Shown: one piece after another, positions 1-8,891 of the stretch
How the letters are laid out: the number at the start of each line of letters is the position of its first letter
How positions within the stretch are numbered: position 1 is the first letter of the stretch
Source of the DNA: Aureimonas sp. AU20
GTDB lineage: Bacteria > Pseudomonadota > Alphaproteobacteria > Rhizobiales > Rhizobiaceae
NCBI RefSeq assembly: GCF_001442755.1
Contig: NZ_CP006367.1
Span: forward strand, 372,001 to 436,000
Reading direction: 5' to 3'
Length of the DNA: 64,000 nt
Position numbers and translations under genes: made by a program
The notes under the pieces: generated by a model
What the model saw: the letters and a program-made list of their open reading frames with translations, nothing else
Told to the model about the DNA's origin: nothing
Databases searched by the model: none

Positions 1-1801
1 CCGCGCCCGCCCGCCCATCGCCCGGCAGATTGTCCCGCTCCGCGGCGTTGCGCTCCTGAAACGCCGCCTCCATGCCGTCCGCATAGACGCAAAACCGATT
101 CCGGCCCGTGGCCTTGGCCTGATAAAGCGCGATGTCGGCCTGCCGGCACAGCGTCTCGAAGGTGACGCCCTCGTCCCGCAGGACGGCGATGCCGATGCTG
201 CTGCCGATCCGCAGCCTGCGCCCTTCGATCTCGAAGGGCTCCGACAGCACGGCCAGGATCGCCTCGGCCACGGTGCGCTGCACGGCTTCATCGAGATCGA
301 TGCAGAGGACTGCGAACTCGTCGCCGCCCAACCGCGCCAGGACGATCTGCCCCGCCACCAGCGCTTCCAAACGGCGCGCGACCTCCACCAGAACCTCGTC
401 GCCGGCATGATGGCCGAACGTGTCGTTGACCCGCTTGAACAGGTCGAGATCGAAGTAGAGCAGGCCCATCTGCCCGGCGCGCGCGCTCTTCATCGCCTGC
501 GTCGCCAGGGCCTCGAAGCGGCGTCGGTTGGCGAGGCCCGTCAGGCGATCCGTCTCGGCCTGCGCGCGGAACTGCTCGAGAAGGCGGCGACGCTCGCTGG
601 TCTGCTGTGCGAGAACGGCGATGGCGGAGAACAGGGTGCGCAACTCGTTGATCGGAACCTGGCTTCCCAGGCTCCGCGCCGGACGATTGTCCGCCAGCGA
701 GACCACCATGTCGCGCGCCGCCATGAGCGGAATGAGGATCGTGGTGCGCACCGAATAAAGAAACCGGAAGGCTAGCGCGAGAAACAGCGCCGAGCAGACC
801 AACGTGAGGAGAAGCCGCGTCAGCGCCTCGCGGCTCTGCGCCTTGAACGTCTCGATCATATGCGACAGGGCGAAGACGCGCAGATCCTCCAGGGGTTTCA
901 GCGTCGGCACGTAGACCGACATGATCACGGCCGGATCGGCGCCGTAGCGCCCGCCTTCCCGTCCCTTAGCGACCAGACGCCTCAGAAAGTTCAGTCCGTC
1001 CCCGAAGAAGCGTTGACGAATGTCCTGGGCAAGGCGCCGCGCCGTCTCGTCGTCCTCGAACAGCGTCTGCGTCCGCAGGAGACGCTCGATTTCCAGAAGG
1101 CGCCCTTCGGTCCGAACGAAGCGGTCGAGTTCATCGGCGCTCAGCTTCTCGCCCAGCGAAACGGCGGGGATCAAGCCGGAGGCGATCCGTCCGCCGAACT
1201 CGCGCAGGTCGCTGGCGCTTTGAGCGATCAGCGTCGCGCCGATCAGAGACGGGTCCTGATGCGCCAGCACCCGAGCGCTGATGTCCAGCACCGACTGGTA
1301 GCTGTCCGCCACCGCGATCATGCCGTCGATGGCCTGCCGTGTGTCGGCGGACTGGCGCATGGCGATCGGCAGGGCGGCGACCTCGTCCACCGCGAGGCGC
1401 GCCGTCTGAAGCAGGCGTCGCGCCTCGCCGATCCGCTCGCCCAGCGTCAGAAGCACGCTCTGGTCGGTCCAGGTGCGGGGAAGGGCGAGGATCTGTTCGA
1501 GCGAGCGGTCCGTCGCCGTGCGGAACGCGGCAAGGCGCGCGGCGGCCGCCTCGTCGGAGCCCGGCTGGATCGACATCATGACGTTGGAGGGGCCGCGCTC
1601 GGCCGAGATCCGGTTCGCCGCCGTCAGAAGCTCGCCATAGGCCTCTACGCTGCGCATGTTGCGCTCGGCACGCAAATAGTCGCCGACCAGCGGCCAGACG
1701 GCAAGGCCCAGCGCCACAAGCAGGCTGCCGGCGAATCCCGCGAAGGATACCTGCAGCCATCGCTTCAAGGAAACGGTCCTTGCGGGCGAGCCCAACCCCA
1801 T
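1..1801 (-). CDS. Membrane-anchored diguanylate cyclase (GGDEF), 3' end cut by window edge
   Basis: Reading the minus strand from the ATG at 1801 gives about 600 residues with no stop before the window edge. A membrane segment lies at residues 18-40, a long helical periplasmic region at about 41-325, a second membrane segment at about 328-350, a HAMP-like linker, and then a GGDEF domain starting near residue 415 with DRLTGLANRRRF and DLDLFKRVND. The active-site loop is an intact GGDEF at about 492-496, so c-di-GMP synthesis is expected at the inner membrane in response to a periplasmic signal. The residues before GGDEF carry no RxxD inhibitory site. The sequence just inside the edge (YQAKATGRNRFCVY) is the usual end of a GGDEF domain; whether an EAL domain follows cannot be seen. 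An in-frame ATG at 1834 is an alternative start. The gene is divergent from htpG. Confidence 0.9.
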   Translation of the reverse strand, partial: MGLGSPARTVSLKRWLQVSFAGFAGSLLVALGLAVWPLVGDYLRAERNMRSVEAYGELLTAANRISAERGPSNVMMSIQPGSDEAAAARLAAFRTATDRSLEQILALPRTWTDQSVLLTLGERIGEARRLLQTARLAVDEVAALPIAMRQSADTRQAIDGMIAVADSYQSVLDISARVLAHQDPSLIGATLIAQSASDLREFGGRIASGLIPAVSLGEKLSADELDRFVRTEGRLLEIERLLRTQTLFEDDETARRLAQDIRQRFFGDGLNFLRRLVAKGREGGRYGADPAVIMSVYVPTLKPLEDLRVFALSHMIETFKAQSREALTRLLLTLVCSALFLALAFRFLYSVRTTILIPLMAARDMVVSLADNRPARSLGSQVPINELRTLFSAIAVLAQQTSERRRLLEQFRAQAETDRLTGLANRRRFEALATQAMKSARAGQMGLLYFDLDLFKRVNDTFGHHAGDEVLVEVARRLEALVAGQIVLARLGGDEFAVLCIDLDEAVQRTVAEAILAVLSEPFEIEGRRLRIGSSIGIAVLRDEGVTFETLCRQADIALYQAKATGRNRFCVYADGMEAAFQERNAAERDNLPGDGRAGA

Positions 1802-1976
1802 CGAATTTTCCCGGCGCGCTTTTTCAGCCCGCATGCCTATACGTAAACTCTAAAGATTTCCCCCTTCGCAGCCGCCCCGCGCCGGCACCGCACGGCTTGA
1901 AAAACGGCGTGGGCGCCGCCATCTGGCGGCTCGAACCCACCCTCCAACTCCACAGGCAAGCCGTTTGGACGCGACC

Positions 1977-3860
1977 ATGACCCTTGAACCCGCTGCGCCC
2001 GAGACCCGTCCCTTCGAGGCCGACGTCGCCAAGCTCCTGCACCTGATGGTGCACTCGGTCTATTCCGACAAGGACGTCTTCTTTCGCGAACTGATCTCCA
2101 ACGCGGCGGACGCCTGCGAGAAGCTGCGCTTCGAGGCCCTGAGCGACGCCGCGCTGTCGGGCGGCGACCAGCCCTTTCGCATCGAGGTGGTGCTCGACGC
2201 CGAGGCCAAGCGACTGGTGATTGAGGACAACGGCATCGGCATGAGCGCTGCCGAACTGTCCGAGGCGCTGGGCACGATCGCCCGCTCGGGGACCAAGGCC
2301 TTCATGGAGCGCGTCGCGGGCACGAAGGAGGCCGAGGGCAGCCATTTCATCGGCCAGTTCGGCGTCGGATTCTATTCCGCCTTCATGGTGGCGGACGAGG
2401 TCGAGGTCGTCTCGCGCCGCGCCGGCTCGGAGGAGGCGACGCGCTGGCGCTCCGACGGGCTCGGCACCTATTCGATCGAGCCGGCGGAACTTGCCGAGGC
2501 GCCGGCTCGAGGCACGCGCGTCACGCTGCACCTCAAGGAAGACGCCGCGCGCTACGCCGACCCGTACACGGCGGAGTCCACCATCAAGGCGCAGTCCGGC
2601 CACGTGCCGGTGCCGATCTCGCTGCGCGAGACGCCGGAGGCCGAGCCGCGCGAGATCACCGACGGCGCCGCGCTTTGGCTGCGCCCCAAGGCCGAGCTGA
2701 AGCCGGAGGACTACACCGACTTCTACCGCTCCTTCGCCGGCCAGTACGACGAGCCGGCGCTGACGCTGCACTACCGCGCCGAAGGGTTGCACGAATATTC
2801 CGTGCTGGCCTTCGTGCCGGAGAGCAAGCCGTTCGACCTGTTCGACCCCGACCGCGCCGGGCGCATGAAGCTCTATGTCCGCCGCGTCTTCATCACCGAC
2901 GAGGCGGAGATCCTGCCGCGCTATCTCCGCTTCGTGCGGGGCCTCGTGGATTCGGCCGACCTGCCGCTCAACGTCTCGCGCGAGATGATCCAGGAAAGCC
3001 CGGCGCTCGCCGCCATCAAGAAGGGCGTCACCAACCGCGTCCTGTCGGAGCTGGAGAAGATCGCGGACAAGGAGCCCGAGCGCTACCTCAAGATCTGGGA
3101 AACCTTCGGCGCCGTTCTGAAGGAGGGCATCTACGAGGATTACGGCCGGCGCGCAGCGCTGCTCTCGCTCGCCCGCTTCAAGACCACCGGCTCGGGCGAG
3201 GCCTGGCGCTCGCTGAAGGCCTATGCCGAGGCGATGAAGGAGGGACAGGACGCCATCTACTACGCCGTGGGCACCGACGCCGAGCGCCTCGGCGCCTCGC
3301 CCCAGCTCGAAGGTTTTCGCGCGCGGGGCGTCGAGGTGCTGCTTCTGCCCGACCATGTCGACAGCTTCTGGGTGACCGGCGGCGTCGAGTTCGACGGCAA
3401 GCCCTTCAAATCGGTGACGCAGGGTCTGGCGGACTTGAGCAAGATCGCCCTGCCCGAGGGTGAGGCGGACGGGGCCGAGATGTCCGACGAGGTGGGCGGC
3501 TTCATCGCCTATGTGAAGACGGCGCTGGGCGACACGGTGTCGGATGTGCGCGCCTCCGAGCGGCTGCGCGAAAGCGCGGTCTGCCTCGTGGCGCCCGACA
3601 ACGCCATGGACCGCCAGTTGGAGCGGCTTCTGGCCAGCGCCGGCCGCGCCCCGGCCGCCGCCAAGCCGGTTCTGGAGATCAACCCGCGCCACGTGCTGGT
3701 GGAGCGGCTGAGCCGGCTCAGCGAGGCCGAGGCCGACCTGCGCGCGGACGCCGCCCATCTCCTGTTCGACGAGGCGCGGATCGCCGATGGCGAGGTGCCG
3801 CTCGACCCGCGCGGCTTCTCAGCGCGCCTCGCCCGCGTGCTGACGCGCGCGGCGGGCTGA
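1977..3860 (+). CDS. htpG: Chaperone protein HtpG (Hsp90)
   Basis: The product is a 627-residue Hsp90, the usual bacterial length. The N-terminal GHKL ATPase domain shows FFRELISNAADACEKLR, DNGIGM and GQFGVGFYSAFMVAD. The middle domain carries YVRRVFITDEAEILPRYLRF and GLVDSADLPLNVSREMIQE, and a C-terminal dimerisation domain follows. HtpG is a cytosolic ATP-dependent chaperone that remodels stress-damaged clients, often with DnaK. I chose the ATG at 1977; a TTG at 1965 is in frame but adds only four residues. A CTTGAAA at 1896-1902 resembles an alphaproteobacterial heat-shock (RpoH) -35 element, but its -10 partner is unconvincing. The gene stands alone and is followed by a strong hairpin. 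Confidence 0.97.
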   Translation: MTLEPAAPETRPFEADVAKLLHLMVHSVYSDKDVFFRELISNAADACEKLRFEALSDAALSGGDQPFRIEVVLDAEAKRLVIEDNGIGMSAAELSEALGTIARSGTKAFMERVAGTKEAEGSHFIGQFGVGFYSAFMVADEVEVVSRRAGSEEATRWRSDGLGTYSIEPAELAEAPARGTRVTLHLKEDAARYADPYTAESTIKAQSGHVPVPISLRETPEAEPREITDGAALWLRPKAELKPEDYTDFYRSFAGQYDEPALTLHYRAEGLHEYSVLAFVPESKPFDLFDPDRAGRMKLYVRRVFITDEAEILPRYLRFVRGLVDSADLPLNVSREMIQESPALAAIKKGVTNRVLSELEKIADKEPERYLKIWETFGAVLKEGIYEDYGRRAALLSLARFKTTGSGEAWRSLKAYAEAMKEGQDAIYYAVGTDAERLGASPQLEGFRARGVEVLLLPDHVDSFWVTGGVEFDGKPFKSVTQGLADLSKIALPEGEADGAEMSDEVGGFIAYVKTALGDTVSDVRASERLRESAVCLVAPDNAMDRQLERLLASAGRAPAAAKPVLEINPRHVLVERLSRLSEAEADLRADAAHLLFDEARIADGEVPLDPRGFSARLARVLTRAAG

Positions 3861-3870
3861 CCTGCCTCTC

Positions 3871-3903
3871 GCGCCCCGCCGGACTTGCGGTCCGGCGGGG
3901 CGC
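3871..3903 (+). terminator. Hairpin downstream of htpG
   Basis: Perfect 13-bp inverted repeat (3871-3883 and 3891-3903) around a 7-nt loop, 10 bp after the htpG stop. It is very GC-rich and lacks a clear T-run, so it may be a processing or stabilising hairpin rather than a strong intrinsic terminator. The remaining 3904-4171 stretch holds no gene I can support. Confidence 0.6.
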
Positions 3904-4171
3904 GTTCCGCAGCGGCGCGGCGAACGGCGTCTGAGTCGTTCCCCCGCTTCGCTGCGAGACGGCCGATATCCACCGACGGAACCCGTCCGGGTTGATGCCT
4001 TGGCCAGCTCGCGCGCGTTTCACACGCCTCGCTTGCGTCTAGCACCAGCGGGGGCGGCGCGGACTCGACAAAGCGGATCGGCCCCGCCAAAGCTCCCCTG
4101 AGGATGCCCTTCGGGGCATCGGCAGGGGTCGCTCTGATGATGCGGACACGGCGGCAAGACCAGACGATCGC

Positions 4172-5176
4172 ATGGTGAGCTATCGCGAGATCGCCCGCGT
4201 CGCCGGCTGTTCGGCGGCGACAGTGAGCCGGGCCTTCAATACGCCGGGCCGCGTCGCGCCACCGCTCCTGCGCGCCATTCGCGAGGCGGAAACGCGGCTG
4301 CGCTCGGGCGCGCCGCCGGTGGACCCAACGCCCGCGCGCCAGGGGCGCCTCGTCGGCGTGCTCATTCCCAGCATGGGAAACCCGGTCTTCGCCACCATCC
4401 TCTCCGCGCTGCAGCGGCGGCTGCGGCTCGGTGGCTACGGGGTGCTGATCGCCCAGTCCAACTACGAGGCGGAGGAGGAGGGCGAAGCGGTGGAGACGCT
4501 GCTGGCCGAGCGGCCGGCCGGGCTGATCCTGACCCTTTGCGACGCCGCGCGGCCGCCGCCCAGCCTCGTCGCCTCGCACCCTCCTTGCGTCTTCCTCCAT
4601 CAGCCACCGGCCGTTTCCGGCGCTTCGGCCGCCGTGACGCTGGACAACCGCGCTTGCGCCCGCCAACTCACCGATCTGGTGCTGGCGGCGGGCCATCGGC
4701 GGCTTCTCTTCCTGTCTGGCAACTTCACCGCCTCGGACCGCGCCCGCGCCCGCTACGAGGGCTTCTGCGACAGCTTGCGGGCCGCCGGCCTGCCGGTTCT
4801 GCCGGCGAGCGAGGTGTCCTTCGTCGACGACTACGCCCATGTCGATCTCACCGAAACCATGGAGCGGCATCGGCCCACCGCCATCGTCGCCTCCAACGAC
4901 CTTCTGGCGCTGGGCGCCATGGGCGCGCTTCGGCGGCTGGGTCTCGCCATTCCCGAGGACGTTTCGGTGGTCGGCTTCGACGGGATCGAACTCGGCCGCC
5001 TTGCCATGCCGACGCTCGCCACGATGGAACTGCCGAACCAGGCCATGGGCGCCTGCGCGGCGTCTCTGCTGCTCGACATGGTGGAGCGCGGCGCGCCGTC
5101 GCACGGGCTCGACCTGCCCTTCGGCTACCGTCCCGGCGGCTCGCTCGGCCCGCCGCCGCCGGAAACTTCGGCGTAG
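4172..5176 (+). CDS. LacI/PurR-family transcriptional regulator
   Basis: 334 residues. The N-terminus is a LacI helix-turn-helix (YREIARVAGCSAATVSRAF, residues 4-22), followed by a PurR/RbsB-type effector domain: GRLVGVLIPSMGNPVFATIL starts it, and IVASNDLLALGAMGALR and DVSVVGFDGIELG are the typical late motifs. Such proteins bind palindromic operators and respond to a small ligand, usually a sugar or sugar derivative. It lies 113 bp upstream of the TonB-dependent receptor in the same direction and 2.4 kb from the convergent Ugp-like ABC operon, so it is the natural candidate regulator for one or both; that link is inference. The ATG at 4172 starts directly at the HTH, as usual for the family. 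Confidence 0.9.
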   Translation: MVSYREIARVAGCSAATVSRAFNTPGRVAPPLLRAIREAETRLRSGAPPVDPTPARQGRLVGVLIPSMGNPVFATILSALQRRLRLGGYGVLIAQSNYEAEEEGEAVETLLAERPAGLILTLCDAARPPPSLVASHPPCVFLHQPPAVSGASAAVTLDNRACARQLTDLVLAAGHRRLLFLSGNFTASDRARARYEGFCDSLRAAGLPVLPASEVSFVDDYAHVDLTETMERHRPTAIVASNDLLALGAMGALRRLGLAIPEDVSVVGFDGIELGRLAMPTLATMELPNQAMGACAASLLLDMVERGAPSHGLDLPFGYRPGGSLGPPPPETSA

Positions 5177-5233
5177 CATATTTGCATCACACAGGGTCGC
5201 GCGCGAGAGATCGCGGCCGGAAGGCGCTTTTCC

Positions 5234-5274
5234 TAAGGCGATAATATGACTAACACGGTCATATTATCGCCTTA
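5234..5274. promoter_or_regulatory. 41-bp perfect palindrome before the TonB receptor gene
   Basis: Perfect 17-bp inverted repeat: left arm 5234-5250 (TAAGGCGATAATATGAC), right arm 5258-5274, 7-bp spacer TAACACG. It ends 15 bp before the receptor ATG. The arms are AT-rich compared with flanking DNA and there is no T-run, so it does not look like a terminator. It could be a double operator, or an mRNA hairpin placed just before the ribosome-binding region. I could not match it to Fur, RirA, Irr or Zur consensus sites. The adjacent LacI-type regulator is one possible binder. Confidence 0.8.
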
Positions 5275-5289
5275 CGTGAGTGGCTTTCC

Positions 5290-7497
5290 ATGCGCGCTTC
5301 CCCCTCCATTCCCCCCGCCGTCCGGTCGCTTCGCCTCGCCGCCCTTATGGGCTCGACGGCCCTTCTGGCCCTCGGCACGGCGGTGCTGGCGCCAGGCGCG
5401 GCGATGGCGCAGGACACGGTGGTTCTCGACACGGTGACGGTGGAGGGCAACGGCGAAGCCGGCAACGGGCGCACCGGCCCCGGCGGCGTCAACGAGCAGG
5501 AAGGCTTCGTCGCCAAACGTAGCGCCGGTGCCACCAAGACCAACACGCCGCTGATCGAGACGCCGCAATCCATCTCGGTGGTGACCAGCGACCAGATCGA
5601 GCGGCAGGAGCAGCGCTCGATCCGCGCCACGACGCGCTATACCGCGGGCGTGACGCCGGAGATCACCGGCGGCTCCGATACGCGCTTCGGCGGCTTCAAC
5701 ATTCGCGGCTTCGACGCCACGGCCAATTCCAGCTTCATCGACGGGCTGCGCCTGCCCTCGACCTCGATCATCAACTTCCTCGGCCTCGATCCCTATGGTG
5801 CCGAGCGCATCGAGATCCTGAAGGGCCCCTCCTCGCCGCTCTACGGCCAGAACGGGCCGGGTGGCCTCGTGAACTACGTCACCAAGAAGCCGACGGAGAC
5901 GCAGCTTCGCGAGGTGCAGGTGCTCGGCGGCTCGTTCGGCCTTCTGGAAGGGCGCTTCGACCTGTCCGGCCCGATCGCGGACGGCAGCCCCTGGAGCTAT
6001 CGCCTGACGGGCGTCGCCCGCACGGCCGAGAACCAGGTGGACACGGTGGACGACGACCGGCTCTTCATCGCCCCGGTTCTCCAGTGGCAGCCCGACGCCG
6101 ACACCACGCTGACGCTCACCGGCAACTACCAGCGCGACCGCGCCGGCTGGGGCCTCCAGTTCATGCCCTATTCCGGCACGGTGACCGACAATCTCGGCCG
6201 GCGCATTCCGCGCAGCCGATTCCTCGGCGAGCCCGACTTCGACAATTACGACACGGACATGGGCTCGGTCGGCTGGCAGTTCGACACCAAGCTGAACGAG
6301 GACCTGACCTTCCGCCAGAACGCGCGCTATTCCCGCCTGTCGCATTCGGAGCGCAGCGTCTATGGCGGCGGCTATCTGGACGAGGCGGCCGGCATCCTCA
6401 ACCGCAATGCCGGCTCGGGCGAAGCGGATATCGACACGGTCTCGGTCGACAACCAGCTTCAGGCCGAGTTCGAGACGGGCGTTCTCCAGCACACGCTGCT
6501 CGGTGGGCTCGACTATCGCTATACCGGCTACGACGATCTCATCGACATCTACGGCGCCTCGACGCTCAACGTCTTCGCGCCGCGCTACGGCAACCCGGTC
6601 GACTACCTCTATACCTACACCGACCGGCATGTTCGGCAGAACCAGACCGGCGTCTATATCCAGGATCAGATCAAGCTCGACCGGCTGTCGCTGACCCTTT
6701 CGGGGCGGCAGGACTTTGCCGAGACGCAATCCAACAACCGCCTGACCGATGACGAAAACTCCAGGCGGAGCAACGCCTTCACCGGCCGCGCCGGGCTGAT
6801 CTACAATTTCGACAATGGCCTCGCACCCTTCGTCAGCTATTCCGAATCCTTCCTGCCGCCGCTCGACACGACCGCCACTGGCGCCCTGTTCGAGCCCGAG
6901 ACCGGGCGCCAGTGGGAAGGCGGCGTGAAGTACCAGCCGCCGGGCTGGAACGGCTTCGTCACCGCCACGGTGTTCGACATCGTGCGCGACAACGCCATTC
7001 GCTACGACGCGGTGGGCGGCACGTTCGAGGCGCGCCAGACCGGGCAGATCACCTCGCGCGGCGTTGAGCTGGAAGGCACGGCGAGCCTCACCGACAATCT
7101 CGACCTGCGCCTCGCCTACACCTATCTCGACGTCGAGATCACAAGCGACCCCGATGGCGGCAACGAGGGGCGCATGCCCACCACCATTCCGCACAACACG
7201 GTCTCGGCCTGGGCGGACTACACGATCCGCAACGGTTCGATGTTCGACGGGCTCGGCGCGGGGCTCGGCATCCGCTATGTCGGCTCCAGCTTCGGCGACG
7301 ACGCCAACACGTTCAAGGTGCCGGGCGCGACCGTGGTGGACGCCGCGCTCAGCTACGAGCGGGACCAGTTCAAGCTCTCGGTCAACGCCAGCAACCTCTT
7401 CGACAAAGACTATGTCGCCTCCTGCGGCAACCGCGACTTCTACTGCTTCTATGGCGAGGGACGCCGCGTCACGGGCAAGCTGACAGTCGAGTGGTAG
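5290..7497 (+). CDS. TonB-dependent siderophore-type outer-membrane receptor
   Basis: 735 residues. The N-terminal signal peptide ends near residue 40 (GAAMA before QDTVV), followed by a TonB-box-like stretch VVLDTVTV, a plug domain (ETPQSISVVTSDQI, FNIRGFD, RIEILKGPSSPLYGQNGPGG) and a 22-strand-type barrel ending in ...VTGKLTVEW with a terminal aromatic residue. Plug and barrel motifs are those of the FhuA/FpvA siderophore-receptor family. It imports a bulky ligand across the outer membrane using TonB-ExbBD energy. The neighbouring ABC operon is Ugp-like rather than a siderophore importer, so the ligand may not be a ferric siderophore. A shared bidirectional terminator separates it from that operon. 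Confidence 0.95.
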   Translation: MRASPSIPPAVRSLRLAALMGSTALLALGTAVLAPGAAMAQDTVVLDTVTVEGNGEAGNGRTGPGGVNEQEGFVAKRSAGATKTNTPLIETPQSISVVTSDQIERQEQRSIRATTRYTAGVTPEITGGSDTRFGGFNIRGFDATANSSFIDGLRLPSTSIINFLGLDPYGAERIEILKGPSSPLYGQNGPGGLVNYVTKKPTETQLREVQVLGGSFGLLEGRFDLSGPIADGSPWSYRLTGVARTAENQVDTVDDDRLFIAPVLQWQPDADTTLTLTGNYQRDRAGWGLQFMPYSGTVTDNLGRRIPRSRFLGEPDFDNYDTDMGSVGWQFDTKLNEDLTFRQNARYSRLSHSERSVYGGGYLDEAAGILNRNAGSGEADIDTVSVDNQLQAEFETGVLQHTLLGGLDYRYTGYDDLIDIYGASTLNVFAPRYGNPVDYLYTYTDRHVRQNQTGVYIQDQIKLDRLSLTLSGRQDFAETQSNNRLTDDENSRRSNAFTGRAGLIYNFDNGLAPFVSYSESFLPPLDTTATGALFEPETGRQWEGGVKYQPPGWNGFVTATVFDIVRDNAIRYDAVGGTFEARQTGQITSRGVELEGTASLTDNLDLRLAYTYLDVEITSDPDGGNEGRMPTTIPHNTVSAWADYTIRNGSMFDGLGAGLGIRYVGSSFGDDANTFKVPGATVVDAALSYERDQFKLSVNASNLFDKDYVASCGNRDFYCFYGEGRRVTGKLTVEW

Positions 7498-7524
7498 GCG
7501 CAAAGCGCCTCACCACCGGACATG

Positions 7525-7559
7525 AAAAAGGGGGAGCGGCCGGGCCGCTCCCCCTTTTT
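7525..7559. terminator. Bidirectional terminator between receptor gene and ABC operon
   Basis: Perfect 17-bp inverted repeat (7525-7541 and 7543-7559), A-run on one side and T-run on the other, GC-rich core. It sits between two converging genes and would end transcription in both directions. Confidence 0.9.
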
Positions 7560-7576
7560 GCATCGATGCGAGGCGT

Positions 7577-8842
7577 TCAGCGGCGCGGCAGGAGGCGCTG
7601 CACTTCGCTCGCGGCGTCCTTGAGCGCGTCTTCCGGGGTGGCCTTCTGCTCCACCACTCGCGACTCGTTGTCCACGATCGCCTGGGTGATGCGCACGCCG
7701 TTGGAGCCGGGGAAGGCGAACCAGGGCACCATGATGTCCTTTTGGCGGAGAGCCGCCTGGAAGAGCGGGTTCTTGGCGTAGAAGTCGCCGAGATATTCGG
7801 GCGAGGTCGCGGCGAGCTCGTTGGTCGGCACGTAGCCGGTGCCGGGCACGACGGTGGCCGAGCCGAAGGGGCCGGTGGCGAACTTCACGAAGCGCCAGGC
7901 GGCGGCCTGCTTCTCGGCGTCGCGCGTCAGGATGACGGCGGCGTTGCCGCCGGTCGGCAGGCGGCCCTTCTCAGCGTCCACCAGCGGCAGGCGCGCGGTG
8001 CGAAGCTCGAAGCTCTCGCCGACATTCTTGATCGTGTTGCGCAGCGCGCCCGTGGTCTGGAACGCCATGCCGATCTTGCCGGCGACGAAGGCCTGCTCGC
8101 CGGCCTGCTTGGTGAGAACGGGCAGCCCGCCTTCCTTCACCATGCGCGACAGGATGGAGAAGGCCTTTTGCCCTTCCGGCCCGTCGAAGGCGACCGTCTT
8201 CATGTCCGGCGTCAGCATGTGCCCGCCGCCGCCGAAGAGCAGCGCGGAGAACATCCAGTCGTCGCTCTGCCAGCGGAAGTCGATGCCCGAGATGCCGTCG
8301 CCCAGCGCCTGAATCTTGGCGCCGAGTTGGATCACCTCGTCCCAGGTCTTGGGCGGCTGGTCCGGGTCGCCGCCGGCCCGGCGCACCAGATCGGCGTTGT
8401 AGTATAGGATCGGCGTCGAGGCGGCGAAGGCGAGGCCGACCTGCTTGCCGTCGACCTGCGCGAGCTTCAAGAGCGTCTCGGAATAGCCGAGCTTGGCCGG
8501 GTCGCCTTCCTTGGCCATGAGGGGCCCGAGATCCACCGGCACGTCGCGCTCGGTCACCATGCGCAGGCGGTTCAGCGCGATGAAGGTGATGTCGGGCGCC
8601 TCGGCCGTGCCGACTTGGCGCATGATCGTCTGCACGCCCTGCTCGTAGTTCTCGGACGGGCTGGCGAACTGGATCTTGATGTCCGGATTCTCGGCCATGA
8701 ACTTCTTCGAGATCGTGTCCATCACGTCTTTGAAGAAGCCGGGCATGGGATAGTGCACGGTGAGCGTGGTCTCGGCCGAGGCCGGCACGACAAAGCTCGC
8801 CGCGAGCGCGAGAGCCGCGACCGCTGACTTGAGAGAGATCAT
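7577..8842 (-). CDS. ABC transporter substrate-binding protein, UgpB-like (family 1)
   Basis: 421 residues with a Sec signal peptide (LALAASFVVPASA, cleavage near residue 23). It is a family 1 solute-binding protein, resembling UgpB in IKIQFASPSENYEQGVQ, STPILYYNADL, DPDQPPKTWDEV and the late VPGTGYVPT. It is the last gene of a five-gene minus-strand operon, 49 bp after the second permease, which suits higher expression of the periplasmic component. Glycerol-3-phosphate or a glycerophosphodiester is the favoured ligand from UgpB likeness and the operon's phosphoesterase, but other glycosyl or polyol ligands are possible. A strong bidirectional terminator follows. Confidence 0.9.
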   Translation of the reverse strand: MISLKSAVAALALAASFVVPASAETTLTVHYPMPGFFKDVMDTISKKFMAENPDIKIQFASPSENYEQGVQTIMRQVGTAEAPDITFIALNRLRMVTERDVPVDLGPLMAKEGDPAKLGYSETLLKLAQVDGKQVGLAFAASTPILYYNADLVRRAGGDPDQPPKTWDEVIQLGAKIQALGDGISGIDFRWQSDDWMFSALLFGGGGHMLTPDMKTVAFDGPEGQKAFSILSRMVKEGGLPVLTKQAGEQAFVAGKIGMAFQTTGALRNTIKNVGESFELRTARLPLVDAEKGRLPTGGNAAVILTRDAEKQAAAWRFVKFATGPFGSATVVPGTGYVPTNELAATSPEYLGDFYAKNPLFQAALRQKDIMVPWFAFPGSNGVRITQAIVDNESRVVEQKATPEDALKDAASEVQRLLPRR

Positions 8843-8891
8843 GGGTTGAGTTCCTTGGGAGAAAGGGGAATGCGGAGTGGCTGACCGGATC

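Noticed and set aside
1824-3758. Long open frame (about 640 codons) antisense to htpG
   Set aside because: A mirror of the high-GC coding strand; composition is low-complexity Arg/Gly/Ala/Leu, no motifs, and it overlaps a certain gene completely.
5234-5274. Reading the palindrome as an intrinsic terminator of the LacI-type gene
   Set aside because: No T-run, AT-rich stem, and it lies next to the following start codon, not right after the stop.
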